From positions 32,001 through 65,197 of the forward strand of contig CALGPK010000014.1 in assembly GCA_937960415.1 (NCBI GenBank): a DNA stretch of 33,197 bases, in the 5' to 3' direction. Every line of letters starts with the position of its first letter. Within the stretch, counting starts at the first letter, position 1. Positions 24,711-33,145 of this stretch are shown piece by piece. This DNA comes from an uncultured Bacteroidales bacterium. Its GTDB lineage: Bacteria > Bacteroidota > Bacteroidia > Bacteroidales > GWA2-32-17. Made by a program: the position numbers and the translations under genes. Under the pieces are notes generated by a model, which was given only the letters and a program-made list of their open reading frames with translations, was not told the origin of the DNA and searched no databases.

Positions 24711-26165
24711 TTATTTAATTGTTTCTTTTATCACCATCCTATCGTCAAAAGGATATTTTACGCCTTTTATTTCTTGATAATTTTCGTGTCCCTTGCCTGC
24801 TACTAAAACAATATCGTTTTTTTGAGCAAGTTGCAGGGCTGTTCTAATGGCTTCTTTACGATTAACGATAGTTAGTGTTTTTTTTAAATCATCATCAGAC
24901 AATCCTTTTTTCATATCGGCAATAATATCTTCGGGTTCTTCAAATCTTGGATTGTCCGATGTTAAAATAACGGTATTGCTCCATTTAGCAGCTTCGGCAG
25001 CCATTAGCGGACGTTTACTCTTGTCTCTATTACCACCTGCTCCGATTACTGTAATAATGTGTGCTTTGTCTTGTTTAATGTCGTTAATGGCAGATAACAC
25101 TTTTTTTAGAGCATCGGGTGTATGAGCATAATCTACAATAGCAATGTAGCCTTCTTTTGAAACAAAATATTCAAACCTTCCATCAACGGGCTTCAATAAA
25201 CTCAAATGTTTTAGTACATCATCCTTAGGCATACCGAGTAATACAGAAGTGGCATATATAGCTAGCAAATTGTAAACGTTAAACTCGCCTATCAGATTTA
25301 CAAAAATCTCTGTTTTGTCTAGCTGAATTAATGTGCCGTTAAGATGTTTTTCCAGAATTCGTGCATGAAAATCGGCCAGAGTTTTAAGTGCGTAGGTATA
25401 AACGGTAGCTTTTGTATTCTGTACCATTACTTTTCCGTTTTTATCATCGATATTAGTAAGTGCAAAAGCCGATTCGGGCAACAGGTCAAAAAAAGTCTTT
25501 TTGGCTTGCAAGTATGCCTCAAATGTTTTGTGATAATCGAGATGATCGTGTGTAATATTGGTAAAAATGCCCCCATAAAAATGAACTCCCTCTATGCGAT
25601 GTTGTACTATGGCATGCGAACTTACTTCCATAAAGCAGTATTCGCATTTTGCTTCTACCATTTTATTCAACAGACGCTGCAACTCGATAGGGTTAGGTGT
25701 AGTATGAGTAGCAGCAAACAGTTTCGAGTCGACATAATTTACCACTGTCGATAGCAAACCACATTTGATACCCATTAGGCGATGTAAACGATACAACAAC
25801 GTAGCTACCGTAGTTTTGCCATTGGTACCTGTAACGGCCACTACTTTGAGTTTAGTAGAAGGATGGTCGTAATAGATGGAAGCTATTTTACCCGTTATTT
25901 TTCGAGTATCTTCAACTTTTATGTACATAACGTCGCTGCGAGTATCAAATGGTATTTTTTCGCAAACAATAAAACGAGCACCGTTTAGAATAGCTTCGTC
26001 AATATAATCGTGTCCATCTAACGATATGCCTTTTATGGCAATAAACATCGAATTGGGTTTTACGTTTTTGGAATCGATAAAAATCTTATTGACACAGGGA
26101 TTTTGGACTTCGCCCTTAGTTTCAATAACCGCTATATTTTTTAATATTTCGTGAATATCTTTCAT
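24711..26165 (-). CDS. murE: UDP-MurNAc-L-Ala-D-Glu--meso-diaminopimelate ligase
   Basis: A 484-residue Mur ligase adding the third residue of the stem peptide. The P-loop GTNGKTT (113-119), [17 protein letters not shown] and DYAHTPDAL are conserved. The substrate-specificity motif DNPR (404-407) is the form found in meso-diaminopimelate-adding enzymes rather than lysine-adding ones, so the wall is predicted to be of the meso-DAP type. It follows the PBP gene by two bases and is followed by mraY after seven. Confidence 0.97.
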   Translation of the reverse strand: MKDIHEILKNIAVIETKGEVQNPCVNKIFIDSKNVKPNSMFIAIKGISLDGHDYIDEAILNGARFIVCEKIPFDTRSDVMYIKVEDTRKITGKIASIYYDHPSTKLKVVAVTGTNGKTTVATLLYRLHRLMGIKCGLLSTVVNYVDSKLFAATHTTPNPIELQRLLNKMVEAKCEYCFMEVSSHAIVQHRIEGVHFYGGIFTNITHDHLDYHKTFEAYLQAKKTFFDLLPESAFALTNIDDKNGKVMVQNTKATVYTYALKTLADFHARILEKHLNGTLIQLDKTEIFVNLIGEFNVYNLLAIYATSVLLGMPKDDVLKHLSLLKPVDGRFEYFVSKEGYIAIVDYAHTPDALKKVLSAINDIKQDKAHIITVIGAGGNRDKSKRPLMAAEAAKWSNTVILTSDNPRFEEPEDIIADMKKGLSDDDLKKTLTIVNRKEAIRTALQLAQKNDIVLVAGKGHENYQEIKGVKYPFDDRMVIKETIK

Positions 26166-26167
26166 AA

Positions 26168-28288
26168 TTATCCTAATTCTATGTAAACTAAATCGCCTTT
26201 GTTAATAGATGTACCGGGCGGAATAGATTGCTTGTAAACCTTTCCCCTGCCTACTACTCTTACTTCCAGCCCCACATTTCCCAACACATGTATAGCATCT
26301 CGAAGCCCCATACCTATAACGCTTGGCATGGTTTTGCTATTTAACTTAACAGGAGTTGGTTTAAACTTTATTTGCTGCTCCGATGTATTTGGTTCGACCC
26401 ATTCGGATAACACCTGCTTTTCGCCATTCCACTTTAGTTGATTGATTATTTGCACGTAATCCCACGCATAACCAATTTTCCCTTCTGGGAACAGAAAATC
26501 GGACTTTGCAAGCAAATTAAAGTTTTTTTGTATCTCTACGTGGGTTGCATATATTTTATCGGCTATTTCCTTAAATATTGGTCCTGCTACAACATTTCCG
26601 TAATAAACACTTTTAGAAGGCGAATTTACAACAACGACGATACTATATTTTGGATTGTCGGCTGGAAAGTAACCTACAAACGATGCCCGATAGGTTTTTT
26701 GAGCATTTTCGTCGCGATAACCATATTTACCACGGGCTATTTGTGCTGTGCCAGTTTTGCCGGCAATTTTATATGGTGTGCCCGAAAGGTTTCTGGCTGT
26801 ACCTTTTTCAACAACGGCTTCCATCATTTTTTTTAGGGCATCTAAAGTTTCTTTCGAACAAATACTTGGATTAATAACCTGTGTGTCGAATCGTTTGAAC
26901 ACTTCGCCATGATGTCTTAATTCTTTAATCAACTTAGGCTTTACCATAACTCCATTGTTTGCAATGGCATTGTAAAGCGTAAGTATTTGCATGGGTGTTA
27001 TCTTTACCTCATAACCAATAGACATCCATGGCAGGGTTAATCCAGACCACGAAGTGTCGGATGGGTCTTTTATAACAGGAATGCCTTCGCCCTTAATATC
27101 TAAACCCAATTTTTCGTGTAAATGAAGTGAGTAAATACGCTCCACAAAAGCCTTAGGATTCTTATCAAAACAATTTTTAATAATTTTTGATGTACCTACA
27201 TTAGAAGAATATGCAAACACCTCGCAGGTCGTTATTTTACCATAACCACCTTCATGCGAATCTTTCATTTTCGCTCCGTAGTAACTAATAACTCCATTGC
27301 CAGTATTGATAGTATCGGTAAGCTTTATACAACCTTCCTCCAAAGCAGCAAGCATCGATACCAGCTTAAATGTAGAGCCTGGTTCAACGCTTTCGCCAAT
27401 AACGAAATTAAATTTTTCAACATAAGTTTTCTTGGTCGTATCATACTGCAAATTAGCTATAGCTCGTATTTCGCCGGTTTGTACTTCCATCACGGCTACA
27501 CATCCATAAGCGGCCTCGTGTTTTTGCAAATTTGCAAGTAAAGCATGATGTGCAACATCCTGAATATTAACATCAATGGTCGAAATAATATCGAAACCGT
27601 CCTTAGGCTCTATGGCATTACCATTGTTTATTGGCATCCATATATTGCCCGATAGTCGTTGCATAAATTGTATTCCTTCTTTTCCTCTTAAATAGCTGTC
27701 GAAAGCTCCTTCAATTCCAACTACAACTCTGTCTTGAGTAATATAACCAATGGTTCGAGCTGCCAGATTTTCATAAGGTTTAATGCGTACAAAGATTTGG
27801 TTTGCAATAAAACCTCCTTTATTCTGTCCTAAACGAAACAAAGGAAGTTGTTTAAGGCGTTTATATACTTGATAATCAACTTTGCGTTTTAGTAAGTAAT
27901 AACGGTCTCCTCGTTTGTAAGCACGAACCAATTCGCTTTTGTATGTTTTAGAGTCCTTATCTTTAAAAATTTGTGAAAGATAAATACTCAACGAATCGAC
28001 ATGTTTGTAAAATGTATCTTTTTTCAGGCCTTCAGCTCTAAAATCGATGTGTATTTCGTAATACGGTACAGATGTAGCCAGCACTTTCCCGTCGTTCGAC
28101 AAAATATCGCCGCGCATGGGCTGAATAACAATATTACGCTGCGAAAGCTCAAGAGCTTTCGATTTCCAATAACTCCCCTCGAACAACTGTAGATAAAGCA
28201 CTTTTCCCAAAACCACAGCACCAAATAATGCTACACCTACGTATAACATACCTAATCTCGATAATATTTCCTTCTTTATTTCGGACAT
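26168..28288 (-). CDS. ftsI: Class B penicillin-binding protein with PASTA domain (FtsI/PBP3 type)
   Basis: A 706-residue septal transpeptidase that crosslinks peptidoglycan in the periplasm. A single N-terminal membrane anchor (about 14-32) is followed by the dimerisation (pedestal) domain, then the transpeptidase with S305-T-F-K (active serine), SSN (361-363) and K511-T-G. The last about 65 residues form one PASTA domain (MPSVIGMGLRDAIHVLGNVGLEV and PGTSINKGD). This tail is usual in Bacteroidota and Firmicutes relatives but absent from the E. coli protein. It overlaps the FtsL-like gene by 13 bases. FtsW from the same operon is its expected partner. Confidence 0.95.
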   Translation of the reverse strand: MSEIKKEILSRLGMLYVGVALFGAVVLGKVLYLQLFEGSYWKSKALELSQRNIVIQPMRGDILSNDGKVLATSVPYYEIHIDFRAEGLKKDTFYKHVDSLSIYLSQIFKDKDSKTYKSELVRAYKRGDRYYLLKRKVDYQVYKRLKQLPLFRLGQNKGGFIANQIFVRIKPYENLAARTIGYITQDRVVVGIEGAFDSYLRGKEGIQFMQRLSGNIWMPINNGNAIEPKDGFDIISTIDVNIQDVAHHALLANLQKHEAAYGCVAVMEVQTGEIRAIANLQYDTTKKTYVEKFNFVIGESVEPGSTFKLVSMLAALEEGCIKLTDTINTGNGVISYYGAKMKDSHEGGYGKITTCEVFAYSSNVGTSKIIKNCFDKNPKAFVERIYSLHLHEKLGLDIKGEGIPVIKDPSDTSWSGLTLPWMSIGYEVKITPMQILTLYNAIANNGVMVKPKLIKELRHHGEVFKRFDTQVINPSICSKETLDALKKMMEAVVEKGTARNLSGTPYKIAGKTGTAQIARGKYGYRDENAQKTYRASFVGYFPADNPKYSIVVVVNSPSKSVYYGNVVAGPIFKEIADKIYATHVEIQKNFNLLAKSDFLFPEGKIGYAWDYVQIINQLKWNGEKQVLSEWVEPNTSEQQIKFKPTPVKLNSKTMPSVIGMGLRDAIHVLGNVGLEVRVVGRGKVYKQSIPPGTSINKGDLVYIELG

Positions 28289-28632
28289 GATACGGTAATT
28301 TTGTATGGTGGTTCTTCAGAAGGATATAAGTCAAGATTATGCTTTACTACCAATCTTTCGACTTCACTTTGCTGCGATATTTTCATGAGCATTGAAGTAA
28401 TGGTAAGCTGTTCTGCCTTGAGTTCATCAACTTCTTTTTTCAAACGTACGGTGTCGCGTACAATTTTCTCGGCATGATTGCGGTTTGCTATGTATATTAA
28501 GGCTAAAAAAAACAGAAAAATAATAAACCAAATATTTTTAAAAACAATTTCACGCGATAGAAAAGTTCCGTCGATGATTGACCGAACAATATTTTTCTTT
28601 GAGGCTTCTTTATGTTGTTCATAGTTAATCAT
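28276..28632 (-). CDS. FtsL-like cell division protein
   Basis: A 118-residue bitopic protein: a cytoplasmic N-terminus of about 32 residues, one transmembrane segment (33-50, NIWFIIFLFFLALIYIAN), then a charged heptad-like coiled coil (about 52-92) and a short tail. Size, topology and position between rsmH and the class B PBP match FtsL, which with FtsB and FtsQ activates FtsWI. Primary sequence similarity in this family is too low for a firm name on sequence alone, so context carries the call. It overlaps rsmH by four bases and the PBP by 13. Confidence 0.85.
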   Translation of the reverse strand: MINYEQHKEASKKNIVRSIIDGTFLSREIVFKNIWFIIFLFFLALIYIANRNHAEKIVRDTVRLKKEVDELKAEQLTITSMLMKISQQSEVERLVVKHNLDLYPSEEPPYKITVSCPK

Positions 28633-29531
28633 AATCGCTCGGCTATTCTAAGTTTTGCACTTCGTGCACGATGGTTTTCATTAATTTCATCTAAGGCAGG
28701 TACAACAGGTTTTTTGGTAATTACCAAAAAAACTTCGTTTATCACATTTCCTTTTACATCTTTTTCGATAATCCCCTCGGTATTCCCCGAACGAAAAAAA
28801 TTCTTTACTAATGTATCTTCGAGCGAATGATAAGTTACAATACACATTCTGCCGCCTCTTTTTAAAAAATGAAGCGATTTGATAAGCATTTCTTTCAGTG
28901 CGTTTAACTCGTCGTTTACTTCAATTCTTAGTGCCTGAAAAACTTTTGCAAAAAATTTGTATTCCTTACCCTTAGGTGCAAATGGTTTTAATAAACCGAC
29001 CAATTCTTGTGTTGTTCGAATGGGCTTAAGTTCTCTTGCGTTGACGATTGTTTGGGCAATTGGCCTCGATTCTTTTAATTGGCCATAATAAAAAAATATT
29101 TTAGCTAGCTGCTCGGATGAATATGAGTTTAAAACACTTGCAGCATTGAGCTTTGCATCTTTATTCATTCGCAAATCGAGTGTGGCATCGAAGCGAAATG
29201 AAAAACCACGTTCAGCTGTGTCGAACTGATACGAAGAAACACCAAGGTCTGCAACGATGCCATCGACCTCCTTTATTCCCAAATACTCGAGAAAATTGTT
29301 GAAATAGCGGTAATTAGCATGAAACAATTTAAGACGACTATCGTCAATGGCGTTTTTTATGGCGTCGGCATCGCAATCGAATGCTACTACCGTAAGTTTT
29401 TTCTCTGCATCTAAAATAGCCTTTGTATATCCTCCGCTACCATAGGTCATATCAATATAAACTCCGTTCTTTTTAACACGAAGTCCTTCTTTAACCTCAT
29501 TCAGCAATATAGGTACATGATAGAAGTTCAT
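28629..29531 (-). CDS. rsmH: 16S rRNA (cytosine(1402)-N(4))-methyltransferase RsmH
   Basis: A 300-residue class I SAM-dependent methyltransferase, also called MraW, which modifies C1402 in the ribosomal decoding centre. HVPILLNEV at the N-terminus, the SAM loop DMTYGSGGYT (27-36), GIVADLGVSSYQFD, RGFSFRFDATLDLRM and the late GGRMCIVTYHSLED are all conserved. The C-terminal NHRARSAKLRIAERL is the standard family ending. It overlaps mraZ by four bases and the FtsL-like gene by four. Confidence 0.97.
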   Translation of the reverse strand: MNFYHVPILLNEVKEGLRVKKNGVYIDMTYGSGGYTKAILDAEKKLTVVAFDCDADAIKNAIDDSRLKLFHANYRYFNNFLEYLGIKEVDGIVADLGVSSYQFDTAERGFSFRFDATLDLRMNKDAKLNAASVLNSYSSEQLAKIFFYYGQLKESRPIAQTIVNARELKPIRTTQELVGLLKPFAPKGKEYKFFAKVFQALRIEVNDELNALKEMLIKSLHFLKRGGRMCIVTYHSLEDTLVKNFFRSGNTEGIIEKDVKGNVINEVFLVITKKPVVPALDEINENHRARSAKLRIAERL

Positions 29532-29998
29532 AGCTGAGCGTTGTTTGACTCATTGTTCCCCAGTATTTTTTCGGCCAGTAATGCAAATTCCTCGTCGCTT
29601 AATGTTTGCGATTCGTAAGTTTGTTTATCCCAGATTACAATTTTATCGTCTTGCCCCACCAAAATCACATCCGAACGAATACCTGCCCACTCCAAAAGTC
29701 GTTTAGGAATCAACAAACGACTATTGTTGTCGAGTGTAATTTCGGCAGTTCCTTTAAAAAATTCTCTCAAAAATTCAGCATGAGCACGATTATAAGGATT
29801 TATTCTTAATCGTAATAGTGAAATTTGTCGCTCCCACTCCTCGTATGGATACAATAACAAACATTTCTCGAAAATAGCTTTTTTCACAACAAATCGGTCA
29901 ATTACCCTATCGCCCATCTGCTTTTTAAATGCTGATGGTAGCAGGATTCTACCTTTAGAATCTGCCTTGCAGGGATAATCTCCGACAAAAGTAATCAT
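29528..29998 (-). CDS. mraZ: Transcriptional regulator MraZ
   Basis: First gene of the division operon, a 156-residue protein with two SpoVT/AbrB-like halves. Each half carries its landmark: D13-S-K-G-R-ILLP and LDNNSRLLIP (89-98). In the second the usual DxxGR is changed to DNNSR, as often happens in one half. In other bacteria MraZ forms a ring and represses its own operon by binding repeated TGGG boxes. Such boxes are present just upstream here. The last about 15 residues are polar. The ATG lies 17 bases after a -7 promoter element. Confidence 0.96.
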   Translation of the reverse strand: MITFVGDYPCKADSKGRILLPSAFKKQMGDRVIDRFVVKKAIFEKCLLLYPYEEWERQISLLRLRINPYNRAHAEFLREFFKGTAEITLDNNSRLLIPKRLLEWAGIRSDVILVGQDDKIVIWDKQTYESQTLSDEEFALLAEKILGNNESNNAQL

Positions 29999-30013
29999 GT
30001 TAAAAATTTAATA

Positions 30014-30069
30014 CCCAAAAATAAGCAATTTTTTCCCACTTTAATACAAAATTTCCCATTTTTTACCAC
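30014..30069 (-). promoter_or_regulatory. mraZ promoter with candidate MraZ operator boxes
   Basis: Minus-strand TATTTTTG (30016-30023) fits the TAnnTTTG -7 element, with a TTTG at 30047-30050 upstream (spacer 23, slightly long). Minus-strand TGG(G) boxes have their T at 30068 (GTGGT), 30058 (ATGGG), 30038 (GTGGG) and 30017 (TTGGG), spaced 10, 20 and 21 bases. The last overlaps the end of the -7 element. This resembles known MraZ operators (TGGGN repeats at about 10-base period). The operator part is inference. Confidence 0.5.
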
Positions 30070-30181
30070 ATTGTTAATAACTTTTTTATTATATTGATAT
30101 TCAATTTATTACAGATTTTAACTAAATTTAACTGTTTTACAACGAGTTAAGTATTTTCTTTTTTTCATGAAATTCTTTTCG

Positions 30182-30210
30182 TTTGGTAATTTAAAAAATG
30201 TGTATTTTTG
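30182..30210 (+). promoter_or_regulatory. Promoter of pfkA-kbl
   Basis: TTTG (30182-30185) and TATTTTTG (30203-30210) with a 17-base spacer resemble the Bacteroidota -33/-7 pair. The -7 element lies within the reading frame opened by ATG 30198, supporting the later start at 30234. Confidence 0.65.
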
Positions 30211-30233
30211 AAAAAAATAAATTTTACTGTACT

Positions 30234-31466
30234 ATGGCATTATCAAAGCGTCCTTACGAAGGAAAAACTTTAGCAATATTAACCGGCGGTGGCGACACTG
30301 CTGCATTAAATGCAAGTATCGAAGCTATTAAAAGCCGTGCTTCGGCTCTGGGGTTTCGTGTTTATGGTATTCGAAAAGGCTGGAAAGGTTTGTTGGGCGA
30401 CGGTGATGTTGTAGATCTAACCAATCAGCCTTACGATGGTGTTTACGGGGGTACAGCATTAAAAAGTAGCCGTACCAATCCTTTTTCTGGTTCCGATTCT
30501 TCCAGAGTAGAGCAAATTATTAATAACTTAAAACGTTACGGCATCGATGTTCTTGTAACCATAGGTGGCGACGACACTAACGGAGCTGCTAAAAGGCTTT
30601 ACGAAATGGAAGGCATACCGGTAATTGGATTTCCAAAAACTATTGACAACGATTTAAAAACAAAAACTATACACAACTATAATGGCGAACTTATCGAAGC
30701 GGTTTTATGTCCAGGCTTTCCATCTGCGGCTAAGGGTGTTGCCGAGTTTGTAACTCGCCTTGCCACTACTGCCGAATCACATTCGCGTATAATGGTTATC
30801 GAAGTGATGGGACGTGATGCCGGATGGTTAACAGGTGCAGCTATTATGGGCGGAGCTCAAATTTGCCTCATTCCCGAATTTCCAATAACAAAAGAACGAA
30901 AACAAGCATTTTTCGAAAAAGTAAAAGAAGTGTACAGCAAATCGAAAAAACAATATTTATTGTTGGCAGTTGCCGAAGGTGTTCGCTGGTACGACGAAAA
31001 AACCGGTAAAGTAGATGTGGTTTATGCAAGCAGTGAGGTAGATGAATACGGACATCCACGCTTTGGAGGAGTTAGTGGAGTTATTGCTAGCGAATTAACC
31101 AAAGCCACCGGCATCGATGCACGAGCTCAAAATTTAGGTTATTTAGCTCGTTCCGGCGATTGCCGCAACTACGACCGCCGACTGGTAAGTGCCCTTGCCG
31201 ACAAAGTTGTAGATCTAATGATTCGCGAAGATTATGGCAAGATGCCCGTTTTATCAAAGCTTTCGACTTATCAAGAGTTAGAAGTGTACAACACCGATAC
31301 TCTCGATATGGGCAACATTGGTAATCAATCGCTTCCCGAAATATACTATGACTTAAACGATTTTCAATTCAACGAACGATATGTAGACTTTTTGTCGTAT
31401 TTTATCGACAAGCCCAAACAAATTCGTTTCGACCATAATTTTCCAAAAGTAAAACCCTTGTATTAG
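30234..31466 (+). CDS. pfkA: 6-phosphofructokinase, probably pyrophosphate-dependent
   Basis: A 410-residue group A phosphofructokinase. Near the N-terminus, TGGGDTAALNAS (17-28) is the phosphate-donor loop. GGDDT (111-115) has aspartate at the position that is glycine in ATP-dependent enzymes, and PKTIDNDL (134-141) has lysine where ATP enzymes have glycine. This Asp/Lys pair is the established mark of PPi-dependent enzymes, which interconvert fructose-6-phosphate and fructose-1,6-bisphosphate reversibly. MGRDAGWLTG, the substrate-binding block, is intact. I start at ATG 30234 (MALSKRPYEGK), because the ATG at 30198 precedes the -7 element. It is followed after 11 bases by kbl. Confidence 0.93.
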   Translation: MALSKRPYEGKTLAILTGGGDTAALNASIEAIKSRASALGFRVYGIRKGWKGLLGDGDVVDLTNQPYDGVYGGTALKSSRTNPFSGSDSSRVEQIINNLKRYGIDVLVTIGGDDTNGAAKRLYEMEGIPVIGFPKTIDNDLKTKTIHNYNGELIEAVLCPGFPSAAKGVAEFVTRLATTAESHSRIMVIEVMGRDAGWLTGAAIMGGAQICLIPEFPITKERKQAFFEKVKEVYSKSKKQYLLLAVAEGVRWYDEKTGKVDVVYASSEVDEYGHPRFGGVSGVIASELTKATGIDARAQNLGYLARSGDCRNYDRRLVSALADKVVDLMIREDYGKMPVLSKLSTYQELEVYNTDTLDMGNIGNQSLPEIYYDLNDFQFNERYVDFLSYFIDKPKQIRFDHNFPKVKPLY

Positions 31467-31470
31467 GAGG
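31465..31470 (+). promoter_or_regulatory. Perfect Shine-Dalgarno sequence before kbl
   Basis: AGGAGG overlaps the pfkA stop codon and ends seven bases before the kbl ATG. It is a full anti-16S match, in contrast to the weak or absent sites elsewhere in this window. Confidence 0.7.
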
Positions 31471-31477
31471 ATAAGGT

Positions 31478-32665
31478 ATGTACAACAAATTTCAACATTT
31501 TTTACAGGAAGAACTACAAAAGATAAAAGATGCTGGCCTATACAAGAATGAACGTATATTGGTTAGTCCTCAAGGAGCCAAAATTAAAATAAATACGGGA
31601 CAAGAGGTTTTAAACTTCTGTGCCAACAATTATTTAGGATTATCAAACAATCTACAACTAATTGCAGCAGCCAAAAAAGCACTCGATAGCCATGGTTATG
31701 GCATGTCGAGCGTTCGATTTATTTGCGGTACTACCGATTTACACAAAGAACTTGAACAAAAAATAGCCGATTTTTTCGGAACGGAAGACACCATTTTATA
31801 TGCAGCCTGTTTTGATGCAAATGGTGGTGTATTTGAACCACTATTTAACGAACAAGATGCTATTATATCCGACTCTCTCAACCATGCTTCGATTATAGAT
31901 GGTGTACGTTTATGTAAAGCTGTTCGTTACCGTTACAACAATGCCGACATGGAAGATTTGGAACGTCAATTACAACAAGCACAGGCGCAACGCTTCAGAA
32001 TTATTGTAACCGACGGAGTATTTTCGATGGATGGCAATGTAGCTCCGATGGATAAAATTCTAGAGCTTGCCGAAAAGTACGATGCTCTGGTTATGGTCGA
32101 TGAGTCGCACTCGGCAGGTGTTGTCGGTGCTACCGGTCGTGGTGTAACCGAACTATATAACTGTCGTGGTAAGGTTGATATTATTACCGGTACGCTGGGT
32201 AAAGCATTTGGTGGTGCCATAGGAGGATTTACCACGGGACGTAAAGAAATTATAGAAATGCTCCGTCAACGTTCCAGGCCTTATTTGTTTTCCAACTCAT
32301 TACCACCTATGGTTGTTGCAGCTGGTATAGAAATGTTTAATATGATGTCTGCAACCAATCATTTACAAGAAAAATTACATGCCAACGTTAAATATTTTAA
32401 AGATAAAATACAACATGCCGGATTTGATATAAAACCTACACAATCGGCTATTGTAGCTGTTATGTTATATGATGCAAAACTCTCACAAGATTTCGCCGCC
32501 GAATTGCTCAACGAAGGCATTTACGTTATTGGGTTCTACTATCCGGTTGTACCACAGGGACTAGCTCGCATTCGTGTACAGCTCTCGGCAGCTCACGAAT
32601 TTGAACATATAGACCAATGTGTTAGTGCTTTTACAAAAGTTGGCAAAAAATTAGGTGTAATTTAG
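31478..32665 (+). CDS. kbl: Glycine C-acetyltransferase (2-amino-3-ketobutyrate CoA ligase)
   Basis: A 395-residue alpha-oxoamine synthase that interconverts 2-amino-3-oxobutyrate plus CoA with glycine plus acetyl-CoA, in threonine breakdown. Motifs: NFCANNYLGLS (substrate loop), GYGMSSVRFICGT, the DESHSAG block (D208, H211) that holds the cofactor, and the pyridoxal-phosphate lysine K242 in GTLGKAFGGAIGG. The VRFICGTTDLHKELE segment favours Kbl over the related 8-amino-7-oxononanoate synthase and serine palmitoyltransferase. The partner threonine dehydrogenase (tdh) is not in this window. The gene follows pfkA by 11 bases with a strong ribosome-binding site. An insertion-sequence remnant begins six bases after its stop. 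Confidence 0.93.
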   Translation: MYNKFQHFLQEELQKIKDAGLYKNERILVSPQGAKIKINTGQEVLNFCANNYLGLSNNLQLIAAAKKALDSHGYGMSSVRFICGTTDLHKELEQKIADFFGTEDTILYAACFDANGGVFEPLFNEQDAIISDSLNHASIIDGVRLCKAVRYRYNNADMEDLERQLQQAQAQRFRIIVTDGVFSMDGNVAPMDKILELAEKYDALVMVDESHSAGVVGATGRGVTELYNCRGKVDIITGTLGKAFGGAIGGFTTGRKEIIEMLRQRSRPYLFSNSLPPMVVAAGIEMFNMMSATNHLQEKLHANVKYFKDKIQHAGFDIKPTQSAIVAVMLYDAKLSQDFAAELLNEGIYVIGFYYPVVPQGLARIRVQLSAAHEFEHIDQCVSAFTKVGKKLGVI

Positions 32666-32671
32666 TGTAGA

Positions 32672-32692
32672 AAGTTCTTCCAGACTTCGTCA
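32672..32692 (+). repeat. Left terminal inverted repeat of the remnant
   Basis: AAGTTCTTCCAGACTTCGTC plus A; 19 of 21 bases pair with the right end at 33125-33145. Confidence 0.65.
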
Positions 32693-32854
32693 TTTTTTTT
32701 AAAAATTTCGGCTTTTGAAAAATTTAATAAACTGACATACAGCTACTTATGTTTTTATGGTTTTAAAAACTGGTTTGTAGTGTCTAATTAACGGTATCTG
32801 TTAATTTTGGAATACCTGTGTTTTAATTAAGATAAATTGAATAATCTTAGCCTC

Positions 32855-33037
32855 ATGTTTGTAAGAGTAAAAACATCGCCGAATTCGCCCAAAAAAGCCG
32901 TTCAAATAGTTGAGAAGCTATTTGGGAATAAAGTCAAGCAGCGTATGCTTCGCCTTTTGCCCAACATCGATATAAAAAAGGTTGTATTCAGCAAATGCTG
33001 TTTAGAATTAGATGAAATGCCTGTTTTAATTAAATAA
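32855..33037 (+). pseudogene. Transposase N-terminal fragment
   Basis: The frame from ATG 32855 gives 60 residues beginning MFVRVKTSPNSPKKAVQIVE. This closely resembles the conserved opening of IS1634-family transposases (MFVRVK-TPNSPR-SVQIVE). After about residue 38 the sequence no longer looks like the family, and it stops at 33037. The catalytic DDE core is absent, so it cannot be active. Further N-terminal codons from TTG 32837 (MNNLSL) are probably not part of it. Confidence 0.65.
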
Positions 33038-33124
33038 CCTATTGAAATAGAATTACATACCATATCGTGTAGTGCCTGCATGATTTTGTATGTATTTGTA
33101 TATCAATAAATTAGGTATAAAAAG

Positions 33125-33145
33125 TGACGAAGTCGGGAAAAACTT
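33125..33145 (-). repeat. Right terminal inverted repeat of the remnant
   Basis: TGACGAAGTCGGGAAAAACT plus T, the inverse of the left end with two mismatches. The remaining 52 bases to the window end show nothing I recognise. Confidence 0.65.

Larger units (their letters stand above)
32672..33145 (+). mobile_element. Internally deleted insertion sequence remnant, IS1634-like
   Basis: Inverted repeats of 21 bases with two mismatches (32672-32692 and 33125-33145) bound 474 bases, which contain a short fragment resembling the start of an IS1634-type (IS4 superfamily) transposase. A full element would be roughly 1.5-2 kb, so most of the transposase is missing. No target-site duplication is evident. 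It starts six bases after the kbl stop. Confidence 0.6.

Noticed and set aside
25344..25754. 136-codon plus-strand frame inside murE, and similar long antisense frames at 2327-2623, 3326-3733 and 26438-26836
   Set aside because: Each lies opposite a well-conserved gene whose motifs cover the region; the antisense products show no family features.
32693..32854. Additional coding sequence upstream of the transposase fragment
   Set aside because: No frame shows family similarity; the stretch is AT-rich with only weak short inverted repeats.
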